Shown: in pieces, positions 25,368-33,662 of the stretch | Layout of the letters: each line of letters opens with the position of its first letter | How positions within the stretch are numbered: position 1 is the stretch's first letter | Assembly: GCA_029202845.1 (NCBI GenBank) | Contig: CP119315.1 | Location: 1,123,501-1,187,500, forward strand | Reading direction: 5' to 3' | Length of the DNA stretch: 64,000 nucleotides | Source: Candidatus Sphingomonas colombiensis | GTDB taxonomy: Bacteria; Pseudomonadota; Alphaproteobacteria; Sphingomonadales; Sphingomonadaceae | Program-made: the position numbers and the translations under genes | The notes under the pieces: generated by a model | Database searches by the model: none | The model's input: the letters and a program-made list of their open reading frames with translations, nothing else | What the model was told of the DNA's origin: nothing

Positions 25368-26318
25368 ATGACGCAGGATGAGCGACTTGTCGGCACGCCG
25401 GAGGCGCCCGAGGAACGGCGCGATGACCGCCGTGCCTTCTTCGCCGCCGCTGTAGGCGCGGTAGCGATCGGCGCGGGCGCGTTCATTTTCTCCGATCCCG
25501 TCGCGGCGCAGACGATCACCGATGCCGATGTGCTGAACTTCGCGCTCAACCTCGAGTATCTTCAGGCCAATTATTACAGCTATGCCTCGAGCGGCGCCGG
25601 CCTCGGCACCGCCGACACGCAGAGCGGCGCGGCCACGCCCACCCCGGGCAGCGCGATCATCGCAGGGCATCAGGCGACCTTCACCGATCCGCTCGTCGCG
25701 GCTTATGCCAAGGAAATGGCAGCCGACCAGCTCGCGCAGGTCCGCTTCCTGCGCACCCAGCTCGGCATTTCGGCGGTCGCGCAGCCGGCAATCGACCTCG
25801 GCTTCACTGCGACCAGCGCGTTCAGCGTGATGGCGCAAAGGGCCGGCGTGGTTGGTGCGGGCGCAGTATTCGATCCCTATGCCTCGGATGCCAACTTCCT
25901 GCTCGGTGCCTTCTTCCTGCAGGATCTCGCGGTCAGCGCCTATCAGGGCCTGATCCAGTTGATCTCGACCAAAGCCTTCCAGGAAGCCGTCTGCGGCCTG
26001 ATGGCGACCGAGGGCTATCACGCCGCGCTGGTGCGCACGACGCTGTACCAGAAGAACCTCATCACGCAGGCGCAGGCGATCTCCGACTATCGTGACAGCA
26101 TCGACGGCGGCTCGGACGACGATCAGGGCATCACCCCGGTCAGCTCCGGCAGTGGCACGGTGGCGAACATCGCGCCGGTCGACGGCAATGCCAACACCTT
26201 CCCGCGTGGCAGCGGCCAGGTGCTCAACATCCTGTTCCTGAACCGCGCCGCGGTGACGACGGGCGGGTTCTTCCCGGGCGGCGTCAACGGCAACATCACG
26301 ACGAGCGCCGCGAGCTGA
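25368..26318 (+). CDS. Ferritin-like domain protein, metal site degenerate
   Basis: A 316-residue exported protein of the ferritin-like/desiccation-related (PCC13-62) type. A Tat-like N-terminus (RRDDRRAFFAAAVGAVAIGA) precedes a four-helix region: LNFALNLEYLQANYYSYAS, then MAADQLAQVRFLRTQLG, later ATEGYHAALVRTTLYQK. Compared with the next gene, the second helix has lost its ExxH pair (DERAHVE becomes DQLAQVR), so a di-iron centre is unlikely to form fully. The C-terminal third carries a conserved IAPVDGNANTFPRGSGQVLN module. ATG follows AGGAAGG. A paralogue follows 46 bp downstream. Confidence 0.85.
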   Translation: MTQDERLVGTPEAPEERRDDRRAFFAAAVGAVAIGAGAFIFSDPVAAQTITDADVLNFALNLEYLQANYYSYASSGAGLGTADTQSGAATPTPGSAIIAGHQATFTDPLVAAYAKEMAADQLAQVRFLRTQLGISAVAQPAIDLGFTATSAFSVMAQRAGVVGAGAVFDPYASDANFLLGAFFLQDLAVSAYQGLIQLISTKAFQEAVCGLMATEGYHAALVRTTLYQKNLITQAQAISDYRDSIDGGSDDDQGITPVSSGSGTVANIAPVDGNANTFPRGSGQVLNILFLNRAAVTTGGFFPGGVNGNITTSAAS

Positions 26319-26364
26319 GGCCGAAACGCCCGCTCTCGCCACACAGGATTCAGGGATTATCGTC

Positions 26365-27351
26365 ATGATCGACCAGGAAAAGATCACCACCGTCCTCGAT
26401 GCCGCCGCGCTGCGCAGCGCCGAGCGCCGTCGCTTCCTCAGCCTCGCCGGGCGCACCGGCGCCGCTGCCGGCGGCCTGGCGCTGCTGTCCGCCTGCGGCG
26501 GCAACAGCTCGTCGTCCGCCACGCCAACGCCCACCCCGAGCCCCAGCTCGACGGCCAGCGTGGAGGCGGCGGATATTTCGATCCTCAACCTCGCGTTGAA
26601 CCTCGAATACCTCTCCGCGCAATATTTCTCCTATGCCGCGTTCGGCACCGGACTGCCGGCGAGCGACCTGTCCGGCCCCACCACGCCGGGCACGGTAACC
26701 GGCGGCGCACTGGTGCCGTTCGCGGACCCGATCGTCGCCGCCTGCGCGCGCGAGATCGCCCGCGATGAGCGTGCGCATGTCGAATTTCTCCGTTCGCAGA
26801 TCGGTGCGACGGCAGTGGCGATGCCGGCGATCAACATCGACGGCGGCGCGACCGGCGCGTTCACCACCTTCGCGCAGCTTGCCACGGTGGTCGGCGCCGG
26901 GGTGCCCTTCAACCCTTATGCATCGGACGAGAATTTCCTCTACGGCGCATTCCTCCTCAAGGACGTGCTGGTCACCGTCTACAAGGGGCTGACCCCGCTG
27001 ATCGGCACGCCTTCCTACGTCACCGCCGCGTCGGGGATTTTGGGGACCGAATCCTATCATGCCGGCCTGATCCGCACGCTTCTCTATTCGAAGGGGCTCA
27101 CCGCCAATCCGGGCCTGTTCAGCACCGCGCGCGACAGCCTCGATGGCGCTTCCACGCTCGACAAGGGCATTGCCGGCGCGGACGCGACGATCTCGAACAT
27201 CGCGCCAGTCGATGGCAACGGCATCGTGTTCAGCCGTACGACCGGGCAGGCGCTCAACATCTTCTTCCAGAACAAGGCGGCGGTAACCTCCGGGGGCTTC
27301 TTCCCGTCCGGCGTCAACGGCACGATCAACATGAGCGCCGCCAGCGGCTGA
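26365..27351 (+). CDS. Ferritin-like domain lipoprotein
   Basis: A 328-residue paralogue of the preceding protein. The N-terminus has a twin-Arg motif and lipobox (AERRRFLSLAGRTG, then LALLSACGG), followed by a Ser/Thr/Pro linker, so it is probably a Tat-exported lipoprotein. The four-helix domain keeps potential iron ligands: NLEYLSAQYFSYA, RDERAHVEFLRSQIG and GTESYHAGLIRTLL. The C-terminal module IAPVDGNGIVFSRTTGQALN is shared. The pair may store or scavenge iron or protect the envelope during drying, as inferred from family. A GC-rich hairpin (27358-27378) follows. Confidence 0.88.
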   Translation: MIDQEKITTVLDAAALRSAERRRFLSLAGRTGAAAGGLALLSACGGNSSSSATPTPTPSPSSTASVEAADISILNLALNLEYLSAQYFSYAAFGTGLPASDLSGPTTPGTVTGGALVPFADPIVAACAREIARDERAHVEFLRSQIGATAVAMPAINIDGGATGAFTTFAQLATVVGAGVPFNPYASDENFLYGAFLLKDVLVTVYKGLTPLIGTPSYVTAASGILGTESYHAGLIRTLLYSKGLTANPGLFSTARDSLDGASTLDKGIAGADATISNIAPVDGNGIVFSRTTGQALNIFFQNKAAVTSGGFFPSGVNGTINMSAASG

Positions 27352-27405
27352 TGAGCCGGGCGGCGCTGGACGCCGCCCGCCAACCGGCCTAAGCCTGCAT
27401 ATTCA

Positions 27406-27495
27406 TCCCCGGGGGACCGCTTCGTCGCGGTTGAGAGGAGGGCCGCAGCCCTCGACCCGCTGAACCTGATCCGGCTGACACCGGCGTAGGGAGGG
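27406..27495 (+). promoter_or_regulatory. TPP riboswitch (THI element)
   Basis: The conserved THI-box sequences are present in order: a GGGGGACCGC start, GGTTGAGAGGA (the TGAGA pyrimidine-sensing loop), ACCCGCTGAACCTGATC, CGGCTGACACCGGCGTAGGGA. It lies about 55 bp before the thiC ATG. It binds thiamine pyrophosphate and lowers thiC expression, in proteobacteria usually by blocking translation or by termination. Confidence 0.95.
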
Positions 27496-27551
27496 AGCGG
27501 CGCATCAACCCGTCCGTGTCCTTCCCCGCGACAACGCGAGGAACGAGTAAC

Positions 27552-29399
27552 ATGGCCGATATCCCAGCCCGCACCGAGATCGGCGTCACCACCGGCCCGA
27601 TTCGCGGCAGCCGCAAAATCCACGTCGGCCCGCTCAAGGTAGCGATGCGCGCGATCGATCTGGAGCCTTCATCCGGCGAGCCGCCGCTCAACGTCTATGA
27701 TACCTCTGGCCCGTACAGCGACCCCGATGCGCGGATCGACATCATGGCCGGCCTCCCCGCGCTGCGCCGCGACTGGATCGTCGGGCGGGGCGATGTCGAA
27801 AGTTATGACGCGCGAGCGGTGAAGCCCGAGGATAACGGCCTCAAGGGCCCCGATCGCTCGGCCGGCGTCCCACAATTCCCCAATGTCGTGAAGCGTCCGC
27901 TGCGCGCCAGGCCCGGCATGAACGTCAGCCAGATGCATTACGCCCGGCGCGGCATCATCACGCCGGAAATGGAATATGTCGCCACCCGCGAAAATCTCGG
28001 ACGCGAGATGCTGCGCGAATATGTCCGCGACGGCCAGAGCTTCGGCGCGGCGATCCCGGACTATGTGACGCCCGAATTCGTCCGTGACGAAGTGGCGCGC
28101 GGCCGCGCGATCATCCCGAACAACATCAACCACCCCGAATCCGAGCCGATGGCGATCGGCCGCAACTTCCTGGTCAAGATCAACGCCAATATCGGCAACT
28201 CAGCCGTCGCCAGCGACGTGGCGAGCGAAGTCGACAAGATGGTGTGGTCGATCCGCTGGGGCGCGGACACGGTGATGGACCTGTCCACCGGCCGCAACAT
28301 TCACGACACGCGCGAATGGATTCTCCGCAACTCGCCGGTGCCGATCGGCACGGTGCCGATCTATCAGGCGCTGGAAAAGGTCGGCGGCATCGCGGAAGAC
28401 CTGACGTGGGAAATCTTCCGCGACACGCTGATCGAACAGGCCGAACAGGGCGTGGACTATTTCACGATCCACGCCGGCGTGCGCCTGCCATATGTGCCAC
28501 TGACCGCAAAACGCGTCACCGGCATCGTGTCGCGCGGCGGATCGATCATGGCGAAATGGTGCCTCGCGCATCACAAGGAATCGTTCCTCTACGAGCGGTT
28601 CGACGAGATCACCGAGATCATGAAGGCATATGACATCGCCTACAGCCTCGGCGACGGCCTGCGCCCCGGCTCGATCGCGGACGCCAACGACGAGGCGCAG
28701 TTCGCCGAACTCTATACGCTTGGCGAACTGACCAAGCGCGCCTGGGAACAGGACGTGCAGGTGATGATCGAAGGCCCCGGCCATGTGCCGATGCACAAGA
28801 TCAAGGAGAATATGGACAAGCAGCTCGAAGCGTGCGGCGAGGCGCCGTTCTACACGCTCGGGCCGCTGACCACCGATATCGCGCCGGGCTATGATCATAT
28901 CACCAGCGGCATCGGCGCCGCGATGATCGGCTGGTATGGCACGGCGATGCTCTGCTACGTCACGCCCAAGGAGCATCTGGGCCTGCCCGATCGCGACGAC
29001 GTGAAGGTCGGCGTGGTCACATACAAGCTCGCCGCGCACGCCGCCGATCTGGCGAAGGGACACCCGGCGGCGAAGATGCGCGACGACGCGCTAAGCCGCG
29101 CGCGCTTCGAATTCCGCTGGCGCGACCAGTTCAACCTGTCGCTCGATCCCGATACGGCCGAGGCCTATCACGACCAGACGCTCCCGGCCGAAGGCGCCAA
29201 GACAGCGCATTTCTGCTCGATGTGCGGGCCGAAATTCTGCTCGATGAAGATCACGCAGGAAGTGCGGGAGTTTGCCGCGAAGCAGAATGCCCCGGTCGAG
29301 ACCTTCGTGGCAGCCGAGGAGGCGGAGGCCGGAATGGCGGAGATGAGCGAGAAGTTCCGCGAGAAGGGCGGGGAAGTTTACTTACCCGCTGCGGAATAG
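27552..29399 (+). CDS. thiC: Phosphomethylpyrimidine synthase ThiC
   Basis: A 615-residue radical-SAM enzyme that rearranges aminoimidazole ribotide into the thiamine pyrimidine HMP-P. The C-terminal cluster motif CSMCGPKFC (C-x2-C-x4-C) binds the [4Fe-4S] centre. Other blocks are MHYARRGIITPEMEYVA, GADTVMDLSTGRNIH, MIEGPGHVPMHKI and TSGIGAAMIGWYG. I chose the ATG at 27552, with GAGGA upstream, over a GTG 12 codons earlier. It is controlled by the TPP riboswitch just upstream. No other thi gene is adjacent. Confidence 0.97.
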   Translation: MADIPARTEIGVTTGPIRGSRKIHVGPLKVAMRAIDLEPSSGEPPLNVYDTSGPYSDPDARIDIMAGLPALRRDWIVGRGDVESYDARAVKPEDNGLKGPDRSAGVPQFPNVVKRPLRARPGMNVSQMHYARRGIITPEMEYVATRENLGREMLREYVRDGQSFGAAIPDYVTPEFVRDEVARGRAIIPNNINHPESEPMAIGRNFLVKINANIGNSAVASDVASEVDKMVWSIRWGADTVMDLSTGRNIHDTREWILRNSPVPIGTVPIYQALEKVGGIAEDLTWEIFRDTLIEQAEQGVDYFTIHAGVRLPYVPLTAKRVTGIVSRGGSIMAKWCLAHHKESFLYERFDEITEIMKAYDIAYSLGDGLRPGSIADANDEAQFAELYTLGELTKRAWEQDVQVMIEGPGHVPMHKIKENMDKQLEACGEAPFYTLGPLTTDIAPGYDHITSGIGAAMIGWYGTAMLCYVTPKEHLGLPDRDDVKVGVVTYKLAAHAADLAKGHPAAKMRDDALSRARFEFRWRDQFNLSLDPDTAEAYHDQTLPAEGAKTAHFCSMCGPKFCSMKITQEVREFAAKQNAPVETFVAAEEAEAGMAEMSEKFREKGGEVYLPAAE

Positions 29400-29445
29400 C
29401 CGCGTCATATGTGCAAAAATTATTGCCAAAACGGCGCAACATAGA

Positions 29446-29488
29446 AAAAGTGCCCCCGGTTCGAGCTTTTGAACCGGGGGGGATTTTT
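29446..29488 (+). terminator. Intrinsic terminator after thiC, also covering the next gene's RBS
   Basis: A perfect 10-bp stem (29453-29462 with 29471-29480), loop GAGCTTTT, then GGATTTTT. Flanking A5 and T5 make it usable in both directions. The 3' arm's G-run is also the only Shine-Dalgarno-like sequence for the ATG at 29490. Confidence 0.85.
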
Positions 29489-29489
29489 C

Positions 29490-30767
29490 ATGCGTTATTG
29501 GTCGTATCGCACGGCACTCATGTTCGCGTCTGTTGTTGGCGCGCCTGTCGTACAGGCGCAAACTCAAGCGATGCTGCCCGTCACCTATGGCGGCGAAAAA
29601 ACGACGCCGGTGCCGCAATCTCCCGCCGTTGATCCGCACGATTCACCCGAAGAGATTGCCAAGGACGCGGCGCGGGATCTCAAGGACAACCGTTTCTACA
29701 ACAAGCCGGGCGCGACACGGGCGCAATATGACGCCGACTGGCAGCGCTGCCGGCTGATCGCGCGCGGATCGCGCACACCGGCCGGCTCTGTGCCGATGTT
29801 CTACAATCCGCAGCTTATGTCGCCAGTCGCAGCCGGGGTCGGGGGCGCGTTGGGCGGCCTTATCGCGGGCGCGATCGCCGAGGGGCAGCAACGGCGCGCC
29901 AATCGCCAGAGCTGCCTGCTGATCAATGGCTGGCGACTGGTTGAGGTTCCTTCGGCCGAATCAGCCCGAGTTGCCGCGATGAGCGACGCCGAACGCGACG
30001 GCTATTTCAACACGATTGTCGGTGCGGCCGAGGTTTCCGGCAAGGTGACAGCGCGAACGCGCTTCTCGCCGGTGCAGGACGCCAATCTGCATCCCGAAGC
30101 GCCGCTGACGGGTCCCGGCTCCGTGTTCCTGGGCAAGAAGGTGGATGCAGCGGCGCCATTTGCGCTTGCACCGAACGAGGCGGTGGTGGTGCTCGCCTTC
30201 CGCCGGGTCGAGCCAAGCGCGACGGGGCGTTCGGGTGGCGTGCAGATTTTGCGTTACGACGCGGCCCAGCACGATCTGCATTATCGCCCGCACGACTGGA
30301 AGAAGACGGGCGACAAGACCAGTTACAGTCTGCTCGCCACCAGCGCCGACAGGAAATCGGTTTACGAGGTACAGGTCCACCGCCTGACGCCGGGCGATTA
30401 TGTTCTCGACAGTTTGACCGTCGGTCCAGGAGTGCCGACGTCAACTCATTGCTTCGGCGCGCCCACCTTCCATCTCGCGCCGGGGGAAGTGGCCTATATC
30501 GGCGATTTCATTCCCTATATGGGCGCCGAAATGGCCGCCGGCGGCAAGTTGTCGGGCCTTGTCCATGCCAATCATGTCGAGGATGCGCGCACGGTGCTGG
30601 CACGCAGCCAGCCCGCGCTTGCGACGGCGCTGAAGGCAGCCGACCTGCGCAACGGCGCTACTTATGCCTGCTCCGGTATCGTAATGTCCCGGTGGGAGAT
30701 CGAAGGTTTGGAGGCGATTGCTCCTGCAACGGAGGCGCCGGCGGCTGCGGCGGCCCCGGCCTCCTGA
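29490..30767 (+). CDS. Exported protein with glycine-zipper segment, unknown function
   Basis: A 425-residue protein that I do not recognise. It has a signal peptide (RTALMFASVVGAPVVQAQ), a charged segment, a glycine-zipper stretch AAGVGGALGGLIAGAIAEGQ near residue 120, as in membrane-inserting proteins, then a long mixed region with beta-strand character and a C-terminal Ala-rich tail. Cys residues are few. The start is ATG at 29490, immediately after the thiC terminator, whose 3' arm would serve as its ribosome binding site. It is convergent with ung. Confidence 0.7.
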   Translation: MRYWSYRTALMFASVVGAPVVQAQTQAMLPVTYGGEKTTPVPQSPAVDPHDSPEEIAKDAARDLKDNRFYNKPGATRAQYDADWQRCRLIARGSRTPAGSVPMFYNPQLMSPVAAGVGGALGGLIAGAIAEGQQRRANRQSCLLINGWRLVEVPSAESARVAAMSDAERDGYFNTIVGAAEVSGKVTARTRFSPVQDANLHPEAPLTGPGSVFLGKKVDAAAPFALAPNEAVVVLAFRRVEPSATGRSGGVQILRYDAAQHDLHYRPHDWKKTGDKTSYSLLATSADRKSVYEVQVHRLTPGDYVLDSLTVGPGVPTSTHCFGAPTFHLAPGEVAYIGDFIPYMGAEMAAGGKLSGLVHANHVEDARTVLARSQPALATALKAADLRNGATYACSGIVMSRWEIEGLEAIAPATEAPAAAAAPAS

Positions 30768-30792
30768 TCCTCCGATCCGGCGAGGGGGGTGG

Positions 30793-31497
30793 TCACGCGA
30801 TTGGGTCAGCCGGCAGGGCCCAATCGATCGTCCCTCGTCCGTTCTTTTCCAAAAACGCATTCGCCTTGCTGAAATGTCCGCTGCCGAACCATCCCGTATG
30901 CGCGGACAGCGGCGACGGGTGGGGCGCCTTCAGCACGAGATGGTGGCCGCCGCGTTCGATGCTCGGCACGAACGCGGCCTTTTTCTGCGCGTAGCTGCCC
31001 CATAGCATGAACACGATCGGCTCCTCGCGCGCGGCGAGCAGGCGGATGATCGCGTCGGTGAATTTCTCCCACCCGCGATCGCGGTGCGCAGCGGCTTGCC
31101 CGCTCACCACTGTTAGCACGCTGTTGAGCAGCAGCACGCCCTGTTGCGCCCAGCTTTCAAGGAAACCGTGCGTCGGCCGCGCGAGGCCGCAATCACTCTC
31201 CAGCTCCTTGTAGATATTGACGAGGCTCGGCGGCGGGCGGACGCCGGGGCGGACGGAAAAGCACAGCCCGTGGGCCTGCCCCGGCCCGTGATAGGGATCT
31301 TGCCCAAGGATCACGACCCGCACGTCGGGCAGCGCCGTCAGCTCCAGCGCGCGGAACCAGTCGGCCGAATGCGGGAAGACCTGCTTCCCCGCCGCCTTTT
31401 CCGCGACGAGGAACTGGCGCAGCGCCGCCATATAGTCGCTGGCGAATTCGCCGCGCAGCGGCTCCTGCCAGCTTGGGTCCATCGTCGGATCAGCCAT
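30793..31497 (-). CDS. ung: Uracil-DNA glycosylase
   Basis: A 234-residue family-1 uracil-DNA glycosylase that removes uracil from DNA. The water-activating loop is GQDPYHGPGQAHGLCFSV (Asp67), and the Leu-intercalation loop HPSPLSAHTGWFGSGHF carries the second catalytic His. The start is the ATG at 31497 after AGGGGG; homology begins there. It lies 19 bp downstream of a PhnA-type gene on the same strand, so the two may be co-transcribed with the acyltransferase. Confidence 0.96.
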   Translation of the reverse strand: MADPTMDPSWQEPLRGEFASDYMAALRQFLVAEKAAGKQVFPHSADWFRALELTALPDVRVVILGQDPYHGPGQAHGLCFSVRPGVRPPPSLVNIYKELESDCGLARPTHGFLESWAQQGVLLLNSVLTVVSGQAAAHRDRGWEKFTDAIIRLLAAREEPIVFMLWGSYAQKKAAFVPSIERGGHHLVLKAPHPSPLSAHTGWFGSGHFSKANAFLEKNGRGTIDWALPADPIA

Positions 31498-31516
31498 CGC
31501 CAGCCCCCTTTCCCGG

Positions 31517-31825
31517 TCAGCGTTTGCGGACGAACTCGGCGCGCAGCACGAGACCCTTGATGCCATCGAACTTGCAATCGATCTCCTGCGCGTCGCCGGT
31601 CAGCCGAATCGACTTGATCAACGTGCCGCGCTTCAACGTCTGGCCCGCACCCTTCACGTCGAGATCCTTGATCAGCGTAACCTGATCGCCATCGGCGAGC
31701 AGATTGCCCACCGCATCGCGCACCTCCACGCTGGCGGCGGCGGCTTGCTTGGCCGCCAGCTCGGCGGCAGGGAGCCATTCGCCGCTTTCCTCATCGAACA
31801 CATATTCGTCGTCCGCCGCGCTCAT
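31517..31825 (-). CDS. PhnA/YjdM C-terminal-domain protein
   Basis: A 102-residue protein containing the alkylphosphonate-utilisation protein PhnA C-terminal domain: VRDAVGNLLADGDQVTLIKD, then VKGAGQTLKRGTLIKSIRL and IDCKFDGIKGLVLRAEFVRK. The N-terminal zinc ribbon of full-length PhnA is absent; instead there is an acidic YVFDEESGEWLPA start. Despite the name, the role of this family is not established. Its ATG overlaps the acyltransferase stop. Confidence 0.85.
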   Translation of the reverse strand: MSAADDEYVFDEESGEWLPAAELAAKQAAAASVEVRDAVGNLLADGDQVTLIKDLDVKGAGQTLKRGTLIKSIRLTGDAQEIDCKFDGIKGLVLRAEFVRKR

Positions 31826-32967
31826 CGCGTCCGTCCTTTCATTTCGTTTTTGGGTCGCAATCCGATCAACGGGCGCATCAATGGCACCGCGCGACCGCCG
31901 AGGTAGAAGGCCCAGCACCCCGCCACCGTCGCCACGACGAGAATCGCGAATTGCGTCAGGCCGGAAAGATCGAGCGGCAACAGCCAGAACATCACCAATA
32001 CGATGATCGTCTGGTGGATGATGTAGAAGGGAAACACCGCCTCCGTCAGCATCGCGCGCATCGGCCCGTCGCGATTGAACCAGCGATCCGCCACCCCGAG
32101 CAGCGCGGCGATCGCGCCCCATTGCTGCAACGCATGCGCAGCGCCGTAAGGCCGCAATACCCAGCGCGGCGTCCGCACATCCGGTGGCCAGGTATATTCG
32201 ATCAACAGCACGGTGCCGAAGGCCGCCAGCGCGATCACCGCAGCCACCGGCCACAGTCGCCGCAGCGCCGCCATCGCGGGCGCCGAGCGCGCCAATCCGA
32301 AGCCGAACAGGAAATAGGGCACGTACATGAAGTGCGCCATCGTATCATCGATCAGCATGTGGGTTTCGCCGGCCATCGGAAACCACCACGCATGCACCGC
32401 AAGCGCCCATGCCATCGGGATGACGATCACCCCACAGCCCCCAAACACGCGATCGAACCAGCGCTGCAACAGCTCGGTCCGCACGATCGCGACAAGCAAC
32501 GCCAGCCCGAGCGTATAAACCCACAAATAGGCGATGAACCACAGATGGTTCCACGTCGGCAGCAAAATCCCGCCGAGCTTGCCGAAGCGGAAATAGTCAT
32601 ATGCCCAGAAATACAGGAAATCATGCGCATAACCGCGCTTGGTCACCAGCTCGACCCATGGCTGGGGGGGGACGATCACCGCGATACCGAACGCGAGGGG
32701 GACGAGCAGCCGCCAGCTACGATTGGCCAGGAACGGCCCCAGCCCGGCAGAGCGACGGATCAGCGCGCGGCTTGCATAACCCGACACGACGAACAGCAGC
32801 GGCAATCGCCACGCGTTCGTCGCCATCATCGGCAGGCGCGTCCAATCCTCGCCATTGGGGGACTTCACGTGGAAGTTCCACGGCACGAACACCATGCCGA
32901 TGTGATAGAGGATGAGCAGCGCGAATGCCGCGATGCGCAGCCAATCCATCCCGTAATGCCGTGTCAT
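31822..32967 (-). CDS. Acyltransferase 3-family membrane protein
   Basis: A 381-residue protein with about ten transmembrane helices and the acyltransferase-3 signature near the N-terminus (YGMDWLRIAAFALLILYHIG with the conserved His) and VVSGYASRAL. It resembles OpgC-type enzymes that acylate periplasmic glucans or other surface sugars. I preferred the ATG at 32967 to the TTG seven codons upstream. Its stop overlaps the PhnA-like start. Substrate unknown. Confidence 0.88.
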   Translation of the reverse strand: MTRHYGMDWLRIAAFALLILYHIGMVFVPWNFHVKSPNGEDWTRLPMMATNAWRLPLLFVVSGYASRALIRRSAGLGPFLANRSWRLLVPLAFGIAVIVPPQPWVELVTKRGYAHDFLYFWAYDYFRFGKLGGILLPTWNHLWFIAYLWVYTLGLALLVAIVRTELLQRWFDRVFGGCGVIVIPMAWALAVHAWWFPMAGETHMLIDDTMAHFMYVPYFLFGFGLARSAPAMAALRRLWPVAAVIALAAFGTVLLIEYTWPPDVRTPRWVLRPYGAAHALQQWGAIAALLGVADRWFNRDGPMRAMLTEAVFPFYIIHQTIIVLVMFWLLPLDLSGLTQFAILVVATVAGCWAFYLGGRAVPLMRPLIGLRPKNEMKGRTR

Positions 32968-33053
32968 CCGGGCGGCTGTAGGGCGCAAAGCCGGTCAGAA
33001 CAATCGCGGGTGGGCGGCCCGGCGCTGGATCGCTCCGGGCCGCCGCTCATCAG

Positions 33054-33575
33054 TCAGCGCTTGATGCGCGGCATCCCCATGAAATCGCGCTTGCCGACCT
33101 GCACGCCCTTCGCGCGCAGGATCGCGTATGCAATCGAGGCGTGGAAATAGAAGTTCGGTTGCGAAAAGCTCAGCAGGAATGCGGCGCCGGTGAACGGCAT
33201 CGCGGTTTCGCCGAAGCGGAATTCGGTATCGCGATCGGCCAGCGCGTTGATCTCGGCCGGATCGAGCGCCTTCAGCGTGGCGATCCCTTCCTGAACCAGC
33301 GCGTGCAGCCCGGCGAAATCGGTCGGCCAGGGCGCCATGCTCGGCGAATAGCTGCCCGCACGCGTACCGTTGATCGCGCCAACCGCGTGCTCGACGCTGG
33401 CTTTCACCTGATATCCGAATGGCAGCATATCGGGTGCGAGCCGTGCCTCGATCAGATCGGCCGGCGCGATGCCCTGTTCGGCACAATATGCTTCCGCCTT
33501 ACTGATCAGCCCGTCGACCGCGCCGAGAATCTGAATGTTCGACGGAATCGTCGCGTCATAGAGGGAAAGCGTCAT
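33054..33575 (-). CDS. DUF1993 domain protein
   Basis: A 173-residue soluble protein matching DUF1993: LSLYDATIPSNIQILGAVDG, LAPDMLPFGYQVKASVEHAV, and QPNFYFHASIAYAILRAKGV. The domain has a DinB-like four-helix fold; its activity is unknown. The conserved His residues in the second and last helices could bind metal. It is divergent from ispG. Confidence 0.88.
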   Translation of the reverse strand: MTLSLYDATIPSNIQILGAVDGLISKAEAYCAEQGIAPADLIEARLAPDMLPFGYQVKASVEHAVGAINGTRAGSYSPSMAPWPTDFAGLHALVQEGIATLKALDPAEINALADRDTEFRFGETAMPFTGAAFLLSFSQPNFYFHASIAYAILRAKGVQVGKRDFMGMPRIKR

Positions 33576-33662
33576 CAGTTCCTGCTCCTGTCAGCACGCG
33601 GCGTTCCGTTCCGCGTCATGAACCGCTATATCGTCGGCGATCCCAATAGGAAGTGTATCCAA

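Noticed and set aside
27358..27378. GGGCGGCG/CGCCGCCC hairpin after the ferritin-like genes
   Set aside because: A strong stem but with no T-run, so I did not call it an intrinsic terminator.
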